Below, piece after piece: positions 8,719 to 17,313 of a stretch of 64,000 nucleotides of DNA. The position numbers and the translations under genes were made by a program. How positions within the stretch are numbered: the stretch's first letter is position 1; each line of letters opens with the position of its first letter. This DNA is from Siminovitchia acidinfaciens (GTDB taxonomy: Bacteria > Bacillota > Bacilli > Bacillales > Bacillaceae_C), in contig NZ_QYTV02000001.1 in assembly GCF_003605385.1 (NCBI RefSeq), forward strand, positions 86,945-150,944. Reading direction: 5' to 3'. Under the pieces are notes generated by a model, which was not told where the DNA came from, made no database searches, and saw only the letters and a list, made by a program, of their open reading frames with translations.

Positions 8719-10302
8719 ATGACGACAACAAACTTGGTGATTTTGCAGACAGGAGACGTTCATGGAAACATCTTTCCAATCAACTATGGAACAAATGAAT
8801 ATGCTGACGTTGGGCTCGGAAAAGTTTCGACCCTCGTTAAAAGGGTGCGGAAAAACAATGACAAAGTCCTATTAATTGATAATGGCGATTTAATCCAGGG
8901 AACACCGCTGACGTATCACTATGTCCATTCAGATGATAATAAACGTCTACCTAACCCTATGGTGGCTGTCTTGAATGAAATGCAATATGATGCCGGGGTT
9001 TTCGGAAACCACGAATTTAATTACGGTTTGGGCAACCTGAAAGCAGCCGTTAAACAGTCGAAGTACCCATGGCTGTCGGCTAATATTTTGAATGCCGCCG
9101 ATCAAGCCCCTTATTTTGGCCAGCCATACAAAATGAAGACATTTGCCGATGGGTTGAGGGTGGCAGTATTAGGATTGACAACCCCATACATACCGTACTG
9201 GGAAAAGCCGGAGAACATTATTGGAATTGAATTTGCCGACCCTGTTAAAACAGCCCAAAAATGGGTGCCGTTTTTAAAAGAAAAGGAGCATGCCGACATT
9301 ATTGTTGTTTCCTACCATGGCGGCTTTGAACGGGATTTGGATACTGGAGAGCCGATTGAAAAGATAACAAGGGAAAATCAGGGCTATCGGCTATGCATGG
9401 AGGTGCCAGGTATTGATGTGCTATTAACAGGCCATCAGCACCGGCAAATTTATGGAAAAGAATTAAACGGCGTTATTGTCCTGCAGTCGGGAAGTTCAGG
9501 CTCCTATCTTGGAAAGGCTGTTTTGACGCTTGAAAAAGAAGGCGGACAATGGAAGGCCGTGAGCAAACAATCCGAGCTTATATCTGTAAAAGGAGTGCCT
9601 GAAGACCAGGCGCTACTTGATAAATTAAAAATCTATGAGAATAATACCCAAGCGTGGCTAGATCAGCCAATCGGAAAAATAGACGGGGATATGCTAGTGG
9701 AAGATGCCATGAATGTAAGGTTAAAGGACAATGCCCTGATCGAATTTATCAACAAGGTGCAAATGGATGCAGCCGGCGTGGATATTTCTACTACAGCCCT
9801 GTTTGACAATGAGTCGCCGGGATTCCCCAAGAACGTAACGATGCGTGATGTTGTGTCAAATTATATTTACCCGAACACTTTGAAGGTCGTGCGTATTTCC
9901 GGACAAGACATGCAAGAGGCACTGGAGCGTTCCGCCTCATATTTCATGCAATACACCGGCAAGGAAATAAAAGTGAATCCGACTTTTACTACACCGAAGC
10001 CGCAGCACTACAATTACGACATGTGGGAAGGAATCGACTATGTCATCAATATCTCCAATCCGGAAGGGGAGAGGGTCGTCAAACTCGAATATAAGGGCGC
10101 CCCTGTCCAGGCGGACCAATCATTCGATGTGGTTATGAGCAATTACCGGGCAGGAGGCGGCGGACAATACTTCATGTACCAGGGCAAGCCCGTCATAAAA
10201 GAAATACAAATTGATATGGCCGAGCTGATTGCCGACTATTTCCGCAGGGAAAAAACAGTGAAGGCAACCGTGAATGACAACTGGAAAGTTATTTATGATT
10301 AG
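8719..10302 (+). CDS. 5'-nucleotidase / metallophosphoesterase
   Basis: Two-domain enzyme of the UshA/CpdB type that hydrolyses nucleotides or related phosphoesters. The N-terminal metallophosphatase domain shows the di-metal signature in order: GDVHGN (12-17), DNGD, FGNHEFNYG and GHQHR (near 238-242). The C-terminal 5_nucleotid_C substrate domain runs from about 320 to 500 and includes the SNYRAGGGGQYFMY block. Unlike most relatives there is no signal peptide or anchor, and the protein begins directly at the first beta strand, so an intracellular location is likely. Start ATG at 8719 after TTAGGAGCAGG. The downstream convergent space holds dispersed repeat R2. Confidence 0.9.
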   Translation: MTTTNLVILQTGDVHGNIFPINYGTNEYADVGLGKVSTLVKRVRKNNDKVLLIDNGDLIQGTPLTYHYVHSDDNKRLPNPMVAVLNEMQYDAGVFGNHEFNYGLGNLKAAVKQSKYPWLSANILNAADQAPYFGQPYKMKTFADGLRVAVLGLTTPYIPYWEKPENIIGIEFADPVKTAQKWVPFLKEKEHADIIVVSYHGGFERDLDTGEPIEKITRENQGYRLCMEVPGIDVLLTGHQHRQIYGKELNGVIVLQSGSSGSYLGKAVLTLEKEGGQWKAVSKQSELISVKGVPEDQALLDKLKIYENNTQAWLDQPIGKIDGDMLVEDAMNVRLKDNALIEFINKVQMDAAGVDISTTALFDNESPGFPKNVTMRDVVSNYIYPNTLKVVRISGQDMQEALERSASYFMQYTGKEIKVNPTFTTPKPQHYNYDMWEGIDYVINISNPEGERVVKLEYKGAPVQADQSFDVVMSNYRAGGGGQYFMYQGKPVIKEIQIDMAELIADYFRREKTVKATVNDNWKVIYD

Positions 10303-10363
10303 TTTTTATGAAAAAGATGGGTGAAGTGTTGTATGAATATTCGTTTTGAAGTGATTTTGTGCA

Positions 10364-10557
10364 GATCCAGATCCGGCGCTTAGCGACTATCAAACTTCGC
10401 CTGCCCCCTCTACGAAAAGTCAACATCGGCTCGAGGTCATAAGCCAATCGCTACTGAAGGCAAACTACGCTTTCTTCAGCGCTCGTCTTGTGCTTTTCGG
10501 GGCTAACAGGGCGTTTCCGCATTCGGTATTGTTTGTACGTCGCTAAACGAGCGCTTA
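10364..10557 (-). repeat. Dispersed repeat R2 (hybrid family B)
   Basis: A roughly 200-bp element between convergent genes. One end reads GGCGCTTAGCGACTA, the other TGTACGTCGCTAAACG followed by AGCGCTTACGCTTTTCTTG. The YihY gene uses the element for its last codons and stop: the terminal AGAAAAGCGTAA encodes Arg-Lys-Ala-stop, so the element overlaps the coding sequence. Confidence 0.75.
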
Positions 10558-11352
10558 CGCTTTTCTTGTAAAAGAAGCATTGACCAAGCCGCCGATCAGG
10601 AGGACAGCAGCAGTTAAATAGAACCAGATCATCAGTACAATGATACTCCCAAGCTGTCCATAAAGCTGTGAATAGTTAATATAAGATACGTAGTATGCAA
10701 AGCCGATGGAGGCTCCCTGCCAGCCGACTGTTGAAAAAATAGCCCCAGGCAGGACTGATGAAAAGGGGATTTTACCGCTGGGCACAAATTTATAAAACAG
10801 AAGAAAAAATAAAAATAAATAAATTGTTCCTATTCCCCATTTAATTACAAACCATAATTCATAAAACAGGGCGGGCATTTCGAGTCGGGAGGATAAAAAT
10901 ACCCTTCCGATTTCTTCTCCGATAGGTACTAGAAGAGAAACGGTTAATGTCACCATAAGGATGGCTGTTAAAAACAGATCTTTTCCAAGCGCCAGGAAAA
11001 ATCCTTCCTTTCTAATGATGCCATATGCATCGTTCATAGCCCTGACAAGAGATTGGACGGCCATGGAGGATATCCAAAAAGAGGCAATCAAACTGAAAGA
11101 GGCGAGTTTTGTCCTCTGCCTGTCCAAAATAAAGGTAACATTGTTCTCGATAAGCGCATAGCTCCCTTTGGGGGCAAACTGTTTGATGGCAGCTAATACA
11201 TCCGTCGAATAAATGGGTAACAAGCTGAGCAAAGAGAGGACAAAAATAAGAAAGGGGAAGATGGATAACATAAAAAAATAGGCCATTTGGGCAGATTGAT
11301 CATGAAATCGCTCTATAAAAAAGCGTTTGAGAATATCCAAAATGAACCTCAT
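10555..11352 (-). CDS. YihY/BrkB family membrane protein
   Basis: Inner membrane protein of the YihY family (formerly linked to ribonuclease BN; function unresolved). Six hydrophobic segments and the family blocks DQSAQMAYFFMLSIFPF and GAIFSTVGWQGASIGFAYYV are visible. ATG at 11352 (MRFILDILKRFF) is chosen over ATG at 11358 because GGGGAGG directly touches the first and lies six bases from the second. The last three residues (RKA) and the stop come from repeat R2, indicating that the original C-terminus may have been replaced. The gene is followed convergently by the 5'-nucleotidase gene. Confidence 0.85.
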   Translation of the reverse strand: MRFILDILKRFFIERFHDQSAQMAYFFMLSIFPFLIFVLSLLSLLPIYSTDVLAAIKQFAPKGSYALIENNVTFILDRQRTKLASFSLIASFWISSMAVQSLVRAMNDAYGIIRKEGFFLALGKDLFLTAILMVTLTVSLLVPIGEEIGRVFLSSRLEMPALFYELWFVIKWGIGTIYLFLFFLLFYKFVPSGKIPFSSVLPGAIFSTVGWQGASIGFAYYVSYINYSQLYGQLGSIIVLMIWFYLTAAVLLIGGLVNASFTRKA

Positions 11353-11388
11353 TTCCATCCTCCCCTGGAATTGCCGCGTTTATTTACA

Positions 11389-12369
11389 TTATTCCCGTAC
11401 TCTTAAAATTATTTTCCCGGCATTTTTATTTTCTTCCATTAAAGTGTGGGCTTCATTAGCGTCTTTCCAATCCCAAATTGAATCAATGATGGGAGTGAGT
11501 CTGCCTTCACGGAATCTTTCAAGGGCATACTCGGAAAAAGCTTTTGTCAGGTCCGCTTTTCTTTCAACGGATTGGGAGCGTAACGTGGTGCCGGTCACCT
11601 GAATCCTTTTAAACATTATTTTTAGTAGATTGACCTCCTTCACTTTAGCTCCTCCCATTGTTCCAATGAGGACAAGCCTCCCGTCTGTTGCAAGGGAACC
11701 GATGTTTTGCTCCCAATAGGGGGCGCCAATGAAATCTAAAATTAGGTTTACACCTTTTCCTTCTGAAGCTTCCTTCACTTTAGGAGCAAAGGGTCCGTCT
11801 TTATAATCGATGACATGAGCTGCACCCAATGTACGGCAAAGCTCACGCTTCTCTTTCGACCCGGCCGTAACGATGATATTGGCCCCAGCTTCTCTTGCCA
11901 GTTGGATGGCCGCTGTTCCGACGCCGCTTGCGCCCGCATGAATGAGAACAGTTTCATCTTCTTTTAGCTTTCCTAATTCAAACAGATTTAAATAGGCTGT
12001 TAAAAAGCCCTCAGGAATTGCTGCACCTTCTTCAAAGGAGAGATTTTCCGGGATGGGGATGGCTAGATTTGCCGGAATGGCAACGTATTGGGCATAGCCT
12101 CCGCCGGGAAGCAAAGCGCAGACCCGATCACCTTTTTCCCAACCATTGACGTTTCTGCCGACCTCCTCAATGGTTCCGCTCGCCTCCAGACCAAGTATAT
12201 CCGAAGCTCCGGGAGGCGGGGGATATTGGCCGCGCTTTTGAAGAAGGTCCGCCCGGTTAAGCGCTGTCGCTTTTACCTTTATCAATAGTTCATCGGCGGC
12301 AATTGTTGGTCTTTCAGCATCTCCAATTTTTAAGTCCAGGGTATCCTTTTCTACAATAATCGCTTTCAA
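11389..12369 (-). CDS. NAD(P)H:quinone oxidoreductase, zinc-free MDR family
   Basis: Medium-chain dehydrogenase/reductase of the quinone oxidoreductase (PIG3-like) group, expected to reduce quinones or electrophilic enones with NADPH. The N-terminal GroES-like half has NRADLLQKRGQYPPPPG, diagnostic for this branch; the Rossmann half has HAGASGVGTAAIQLAREAGA. Catalytic zinc cysteines of alcohol dehydrogenases are absent. Length 326 matches the family. Start TTG at 12369 with AAAGGAGAGG seven bases before it. It lies 31 bases upstream of the YihY gene on the same strand, so the two may be cotranscribed. Confidence 0.9.
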   Translation of the reverse strand: MKAIIVEKDTLDLKIGDAERPTIAADELLIKVKATALNRADLLQKRGQYPPPPGASDILGLEASGTIEEVGRNVNGWEKGDRVCALLPGGGYAQYVAIPANLAIPIPENLSFEEGAAIPEGFLTAYLNLFELGKLKEDETVLIHAGASGVGTAAIQLAREAGANIIVTAGSKEKRELCRTLGAAHVIDYKDGPFAPKVKEASEGKGVNLILDFIGAPYWEQNIGSLATDGRLVLIGTMGGAKVKEVNLLKIMFKRIQVTGTTLRSQSVERKADLTKAFSEYALERFREGRLTPIIDSIWDWKDANEAHTLMEENKNAGKIILRVRE

Positions 12370-12465
12370 CTGTTTCCTCTCCTTTCAAAATTGGTACGTT
12401 ACTGTTATCGTAGTCAAATGGACTTCTTTTTTCCATATATATCTTAAAGATGAGGTAGATAATCA

Positions 12466-13668
12466 ATGGATTTTCATGCATTGACCAAAAAGCAATCAAT
12501 GGCCCAAAAGCTTTTTCTCGTCACCGGCATTGTATTTATAGCTTTTAATTTACGTCCGGCTATCACCTCTGTTGGACCGCTTGTCAGTTTTATCCGCAAT
12601 GATTTAGGCTTGTCGAACGGAATGGCGGGATTCTTGACTACCCTGCCGTTGATAGCCTTTGCGATATTGTCGCCTTTTGCTCCGAAAATAGGGCTGAAGA
12701 TTGGAAATGAATTGACAATTCTTCTTGGAGTCGCTTTGATTGGTGCGGGCATTGTCATTCGTTCTATGGGAAGCATCTCTTTTTTATTTATCGGTACGGC
12801 AATAGCCGGTATCGGAATAGCTGTGGGCAATGTCTTGTTGCCCGGAATCGTTAAGATGAAATTCCCTAACAAAGCTACGCTAATGACAGGTGTGTATTCC
12901 ACCTCTCTTGGAATATCAGCAGCTATTGCATCCGGGGTCAGCATCCCCCTTGTAGAAAAATTCGATTGGGGCTGGGAAAAATCTTTAATGACGTGGGCTT
13001 ATTTGGCTCTGGCGGCATTGTTAATTTGGATTCCGCAAATCAGGAAACAAAAAGGTCCGCAGGGAAGAGTAAAGATTATCAAATACGGAAACTCTCTGAT
13101 TAAGTCCAAGCTTGCCTGGCAGGTCGCATTATTCATGGGACTGCAGTCGCTCATTTTTTATTGCCTGATTACGTGGGTGCCGGAAATTTTATATAGTCAC
13201 GGATTCACTCGTTCCTTATCCGGGTGGATGCTTTCAGTAATTCAATTTGCAGGTCTTCCAGCTTCTTTCATTATTCCTGTCATCGCTGGTAAATTGAACA
13301 ACCAAAGACGGCTTGTTTTAGGCTTGGGGACTGTCTATGTGATTTCTTTTACAGGACTGATGTTTGGCGGGGGACCACTCATATTTTTATGGGTTGTCAT
13401 GATCGGAATTGCACAGGGCGCAGGATTCAGCCTGGCTCTTACATTTCTTGTATTGCGGGCAAAGGATGTCATGGATGCTTCCCGTTTGTCTGGGATGGCC
13501 CAATCGCTTGGCTACTCCTTGGCTGCTATCGGTCCCACTTTGATCGGATACGAATACGACCATACCCATTCATGGTTCCTGCCAATTACGACACTTATTA
13601 TTGTTTCCATATTAATGACTGCTGCCGGTTTGGGGGCGGGTAGAAACAAATTCGTACATGAAAATTAA
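12466..13668 (+). CDS. MFS transporter, CynX/NimT family
   Basis: Twelve-helix major facilitator protein of the CynX/NimT group, similar to B. subtilis YycB. Family hallmarks seen: NLRPAITSVGPLV in helix 1, GIGIAVGNVLLPGIVK in helix 4, and FYCLITWVPEILYSHG in helix 7. Relatives move cyanate, 2-nitroimidazole or other small organic compounds, but the substrate cannot be read from sequence. The start ATG at 12466 follows GATGAGG. It is divergent from the quinone oxidoreductase and followed by the TetR operator, so it could belong to the regulated set, though it lies upstream of the operator. Confidence 0.85.
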   Translation: MDFHALTKKQSMAQKLFLVTGIVFIAFNLRPAITSVGPLVSFIRNDLGLSNGMAGFLTTLPLIAFAILSPFAPKIGLKIGNELTILLGVALIGAGIVIRSMGSISFLFIGTAIAGIGIAVGNVLLPGIVKMKFPNKATLMTGVYSTSLGISAAIASGVSIPLVEKFDWGWEKSLMTWAYLALAALLIWIPQIRKQKGPQGRVKIIKYGNSLIKSKLAWQVALFMGLQSLIFYCLITWVPEILYSHGFTRSLSGWMLSVIQFAGLPASFIIPVIAGKLNNQRRLVLGLGTVYVISFTGLMFGGGPLIFLWVVMIGIAQGAGFSLALTFLVLRAKDVMDASRLSGMAQSLGYSLAAIGPTLIGYEYDHTHSWFLPITTLIIVSILMTAAGLGAGRNKFVHEN

Positions 13669-13690
13669 TTTTTTATATATAAAATTTATC

Positions 13691-13740
13691 TTGTAACACA
13701 ACTAACCATTGGTTATAATATAACCAATGGTTAGTTGTGT
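13691..13740 (+). promoter_or_regulatory. Promoter overlapped by 20-bp-arm palindromic operator
   Basis: A perfect inverted repeat with 20-bp arms (13696-13715 and 13721-13740; core ACCATTGGTTA) and a 5-base spacer. It covers a good promoter: TTGTAA (13691-13696), 17 bases, TATAAT (13714-13719). The position directly before the TetR gene indicates autorepression. The promoter match and palindrome are seen; the binding protein is inferred. Confidence 0.8.
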
Positions 13741-13773
13741 TGATTTAATTTCATTTGAAAGGGGGGTAAGCAA

Positions 13774-14406
13774 TTGGTTAGCAAGCAAGAATCGCGTTCA
13801 GAGCAAACCAAAAAGGAAATACTTCTCGCAGCAGAGAAACTTTTTTCAAAAAAAGGATTCGATACAGTTACAATCCGTGAAATTGCCAAAGAAGCCGGAT
13901 GTTCCCATACAACGATTTACCTTTACTTTAAAGATAAAATGGCGCTGCTGCATCAGTTATCAATGCCTCCATTGCAGGAATTAAAGAAGCAAATTGAAGA
14001 TGTTTTATTTCGCGATGCTTTATCTGCCGAAGACAACATAAGAAAGATTAGCCGGAAATTTATTCAATTTTGCCTGCAGAATCGTAATATGTACACTCTT
14101 TTATTCGTAACGGAGGCCACACGGGTAGATGAAGAAGAGCCGGACCTTGAAATTAATAAACTTCGGATCGAGTTATTTGGTTTTCTAAAGAAGGCCCTCC
14201 AGGAATGTCTGCGGATACATGATGATGACCTATTGCTGGCTTACACCCGGATTTATTTTTTCACTTTACATGGAATCATTGGAACCTATACTCAATCCAA
14301 GGAACCTCTTGATGAGCTGATGAAAAGGTTGGAATCCACTTTTGATGATGCGGTCGAAGTGCTGTTGTTGGGCTTTAAACAAAAATTAAAAAGGGGAGTG
14401 AAGTAG
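13774..14406 (+). CDS. TetR/AcrR family regulator
   Basis: One-component repressor. The N-terminal helix-turn-helix is typical: ILLAAEKLFSKKGFDTVTIREIAKEAGCSHTTIYLYF occupies about residues 14-52; the rest is a helical ligand-binding domain without recognisable specificity. Start TTG at 13774 with AAAGGGGGG seven bases upstream. The perfect palindrome 34 bases before the start is its probable operator. The stop codon lies one base before the GTG of the MBL-fold hydrolase, so the two are translationally coupled and the hydrolase is the likely regulated function. Ligand unknown. Confidence 0.9.
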   Translation: MVSKQESRSEQTKKEILLAAEKLFSKKGFDTVTIREIAKEAGCSHTTIYLYFKDKMALLHQLSMPPLQELKKQIEDVLFRDALSAEDNIRKISRKFIQFCLQNRNMYTLLFVTEATRVDEEEPDLEINKLRIELFGFLKKALQECLRIHDDDLLLAYTRIYFFTLHGIIGTYTQSKEPLDELMKRLESTFDDAVEVLLLGFKQKLKRGVK

Positions 14407-14407
14407 G

Positions 14408-15088
14408 GTGAAAGCCAACCAAGTTTCAGAACATGTTTGGAGTTTGAAAATTTGGATGTTGATTCCGGTCCACGTGTGGGTTGTCGCAGATGAAGATGGA
14501 GTAACCTTGGTGGACGCCGGTATACAGTCAATGGCGAAGGGCATCCTGAGGTTCATTGAAGAGCTGCAAGCGGGTCCATTAAAAAGGATTGTTCTGACCC
14601 ATGGCCACTCTGATCATGTTGGAGCCGTCGAGCAAATCTTAAAAGTTAACCCAGTACCAGTGTATGCCCATCAGATTGAAATTCCCTACATGGAGGGAAG
14701 GCTTGCTTATCCCCGCCGTAAAAAAGCTGTATCTTCTATTGCTGAAGGAATAACACAGCCTCTCCACGCAGATGAAAGTGGCAATATTCAACCGATTGGA
14801 GGATTAACCCCATTTTTCACCCCTGGCCATTCTCCGGGGCATGTCGTTTACTTTCATGAAAAAGACCAAGTGATGCTTGCAGGAGATTTGTTCACATCCA
14901 AAAATGGGAATCTTAAACGGCCCATGTCCATATTTACAGCGGATATGGATGAAGCGGTAAGAAGCAGTTCAATCGTTCAGCGATTAAAACCGAAACGTCT
15001 TGAAGTATGCCATGGAAATCCCGTTTTTCAACCGGCCGAACAGATAGACAGCTATATACAAAATTATGTTACGACTCCAAGCAGATAA
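14408..15088 (+). CDS. MBL-fold metallohydrolase
   Basis: Metallo-beta-lactamase-fold enzyme of about 226 residues. The di-metal motif THGHSDHVGAV (about 59-69) is complete, followed by the TPGHSPGHVVYF and LAGDLFTS blocks (His, Asp) and a late CHGNP histidine. This matches glyoxalase-II-like or lactonase-like small hydrolases; the substrate is unknown. Start GTG at 14408, one base after the stop of the TetR gene, with the ribosome site AAAAGGGGAG inside that gene. The gene is in an operon with its presumed regulator. After it come the remains of a DUF2568 gene. Confidence 0.85.
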   Translation: MKANQVSEHVWSLKIWMLIPVHVWVVADEDGVTLVDAGIQSMAKGILRFIEELQAGPLKRIVLTHGHSDHVGAVEQILKVNPVPVYAHQIEIPYMEGRLAYPRRKKAVSSIAEGITQPLHADESGNIQPIGGLTPFFTPGHSPGHVVYFHEKDQVMLAGDLFTSKNGNLKRPMSIFTADMDEAVRSSSIVQRLKPKRLEVCHGNPVFQPAEQIDSYIQNYVTTPSR

Positions 15089-15104
15089 TGGAGGAACAAT
15101 TCTA

Positions 15105-15413
15105 ATGGCCATCTTAAAGAGCTGCTTATCTTTTTGTTGCGCTTCCTTGTGGAGTTCTGCGCACTTGGCTCACTAGGTTACTGGGGTTTTAGGACCAGGA
15201 AAGATATTCGCAAAAATTGGAATCGGTACTGGCGAGCCACTGCTAGCAGCTTTTGCCGGGGATATGTTTGTTTCCCCTCGTGTATCTGTACCGGTATCAT
15301 GGCAGTTACTTTTACCGCCCTAGGTTCAAGCCAGGCTTGGGCTTTATGTTCGCGGACATCGTTTACTTGCGGCAGTTTTATTGATGTATAGGAGGGACCG
15401 TACTCTAACCTAA
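15105..15413 (+). pseudogene. Decayed DUF2568 (YrdB-like) membrane protein gene
   Basis: Pieces of a DUF2568 protein are readable only by switching frames. ATG at 15105 with TGGAGG upstream gives Met-Ala-Ile; the next frame gives LKELLIFLLRFLVEFCALG and SLGYWGF; another gives KIGIGTGEPLLAAF, then FVSPRVSVPVSWQLLL; a stop interrupts; the last piece reads GHRLLAAVLLMYRRD and ends at TAA 15411. At least two frameshifts and one stop are needed, so no full protein can be made. The order and spacing of the pieces match the family. It directly follows the MBL hydrolase gene and was probably the third gene of that operon. Confidence 0.8.
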
Positions 15414-15520
15414 GTGGGAAGACAACAATAATAGGCATGCCAATCGGAAAGAGCGAATGTATTCTTTTGATTAGCTTGGCAAAGTTAAAGGAACATAATT
15501 TTATAATAGGGAGTATTGAA

Positions 15521-15703
15521 ATGAAAAGATCCGAAATCGAATATAAAATAGCAGATTTAAAAGCTGATTATGTCAGGCTTCAACATGATTTGGAAAAGCT
15601 AGAATATGTGAAAGGTATCTTGCATCCGCTTGAAAAGCAGCTGATTGAAATCGAAGAAGAACTTAAAACCTTGAACAGAATGCTTGATGAAATCAGTGAA
15701 TAA
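15521..15703 (+). CDS. Small coiled-coil protein, SE1832-like
   Basis: Sixty residues, almost entirely charged heptads (EIEYKIADLKADYVRLQHDL..), predicted as one or two long helices. It resembles the short Firmicutes family called SE1832 in some annotations; the match is from memory and no function is known. The start ATG at 15521 follows ATAGGGAG; an upstream in-frame ATG at 15437 lacks a ribosome site and its added residues do not look coding. A terminator hairpin follows directly. Confidence 0.65.
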   Translation: MKRSEIEYKIADLKADYVRLQHDLEKLEYVKGILHPLEKQLIEIEEELKTLNRMLDEISE

Positions 15704-15713
15704 AGTGAAACTT

Positions 15714-15748
15714 CAATCAGTGGGGGATCTTTCATCCTCCACTGATTG
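15714..15748 (+). terminator. Hairpin after small coiled-coil gene
   Basis: Arms CAATCAGTGGGGGAT / ATCCTCCACTGATTG (one G-T pair), 5-base loop, weak T-run. Starts 11 bases after the stop codon. Confidence 0.65.
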
Positions 15749-15956
15749 TTAGTTGAACAAATCGGGCTTTTACTGGCTGTTAATCCCCAATTTACAATTC
15801 TTGGATCCTCTACACATTCTCGAAGTGGGGGGCTTACAGCCAGTTAATGCGGGATAAACGCAGTCGCCCAGTTTTTTACTGAAATTAAGTACCATCCACT
15901 CACCCAAAGCATAGGCTGAAGAAAAGAATAAAGATAAGAGTATTGAGGGTGACAAT

Positions 15957-17051
15957 GTGAGCGGATATGTCTTGCGTTACTTTGCAGGCGGTAATACTGC
16001 CAAGGGCTTTAGTCATTTATATGATTCCAACTTGCGTGGACTGGATCGTGTCTTTATTCTATCAGGTAAATCAGCTTTGGAGAAAAAGAGCCTGATTCAC
16101 AGAGTGATGAATAATTGGTCAGGAAAAAGCTTAAATCTTGAAGCGTTGCATTCTCCGAATGATCCTGACTCGCTTGAAGGGTTGATCATACGGGAGTTCG
16201 GTTTCGGTATCATCGATGGGGATTCTCCTCGTGAAATCGGGAAGGAATTTGTTGGTGATAGATGGGAGACAATCGACTTGGATGTAATGGATCTTTCTTC
16301 CATTCCATCTGGGACAAAGCAGGAAATTACCAGGCTTACCGCAAAGAGGGATCATGCCTTTGATCAAGCGTATCAATCATATGCAGCAGGATTGAGAGTT
16401 CATGACAAGTGGGAGAAGCTCTATATTGACCAGATGGATTTTAAAAAAGCAGATTACGTCGCAGACCGTTTGCTCAAAAAGCTTTTTTTAAAAAATGCTT
16501 CCGGGAAAAATCGTACAACAAGACGGCGGTTTCTCGGTGCGGCTACTCCTAAAGGTCCAGTCGATTTTGTAGGAAATATTACATCGGGCTTAACAAGGAG
16601 ATTTTTTCTGAAAGGCCGCGCGGGTACAGGAAAGTCCACTGTATTGAAAAAAATTGTCCTAGAGGCTGAAAAAAGGGGATACGATCTGGAAATCTATCAT
16701 TGTGGCTTCGATCCTGCCAGCCTGGACATGGTCATTGTCCGGGAACTTGGATGGGCAGTATTCGATAGTACTCAGCCGCACGAATATTTCCCTTCCCGGA
16801 GGGGGGATGAAGTGATAGATATGTATGAATTGACGGTTACCCCCGGAACAGATGAATTATTCGCAAATGAAATAGCGGAGATTGAAAGGCAATACAGGGA
16901 GCAAATGAAGGCAGGTAGAATTTATCTGGCCGAAGCGAAACAGATCAATGACCAATTGGAATCGATTTATCAAGAGAATATGGACAATGCCCGGATGGAC
17001 GAAGTTTACTATGACATACAAAAAGAAATAAAGCTGCTTGCAAAAAATTAA
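15957..17051 (+). CDS. PRK06851-type duplicated P-loop ATPase
   Basis: Cytoplasmic protein of 364 residues built from two similar halves, as in the PRK06851 family (function unknown). The C-terminal copy has an intact Walker A, GRAGTGKST (220-228), followed by YHCGFDPASLDMVIVRELG. The N-terminal copy has the same downstream pattern (LHSPNDPDSLEGLIIREFG, 64-82), but its loop reads FILSGKSALEKKSL (33-46): the glycine-rich P-loop is gone, so this half probably no longer binds ATP. Start GTG at 15957 behind TTGAGGGTGA. A terminator follows. Neighbours give no functional hint. Confidence 0.8.
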   Translation: MSGYVLRYFAGGNTAKGFSHLYDSNLRGLDRVFILSGKSALEKKSLIHRVMNNWSGKSLNLEALHSPNDPDSLEGLIIREFGFGIIDGDSPREIGKEFVGDRWETIDLDVMDLSSIPSGTKQEITRLTAKRDHAFDQAYQSYAAGLRVHDKWEKLYIDQMDFKKADYVADRLLKKLFLKNASGKNRTTRRRFLGAATPKGPVDFVGNITSGLTRRFFLKGRAGTGKSTVLKKIVLEAEKRGYDLEIYHCGFDPASLDMVIVRELGWAVFDSTQPHEYFPSRRGDEVIDMYELTVTPGTDELFANEIAEIERQYREQMKAGRIYLAEAKQINDQLESIYQENMDNARMDEVYYDIQKEIKLLAKN

Positions 17052-17078
17052 GACCTCTTCAAGCTTGAAGAGGTTTTT
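17052..17078 (+). terminator. Terminator after PRK06851 gene
   Basis: Palindrome CCTCTTCAAGCTTGAAGAGG followed by five T, beginning immediately after the stop codon. Confidence 0.85.
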
Positions 17079-17313
17079 GATTTTAGAAAAGGAGAAATAA
17101 AGGTCATAGCTTATTCTGTAAAAATGTCTCCACTGAGCAGTTTAATCCAGAAAAAGCGTCTCGACTATTCTAAGACATAAAAGCTGTCCTCTCTCAATAA
17201 ACATAATATAAAAAAGATGTTATATATAAATTGAAGTTGGATAATTTTAGTTCGCATGTGTATTTTTCGTAAGTACAAATGTATTCGCGAATTTCTATAA
17301 TGGAGGGATCGAT

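Noticed and set aside
15134-15391. 85-residue protein as a real gene
   Set aside because: Only its first 20 residues match the DUF2568 pattern; the rest of the match continues in other frames, so it is part of a pseudogene.
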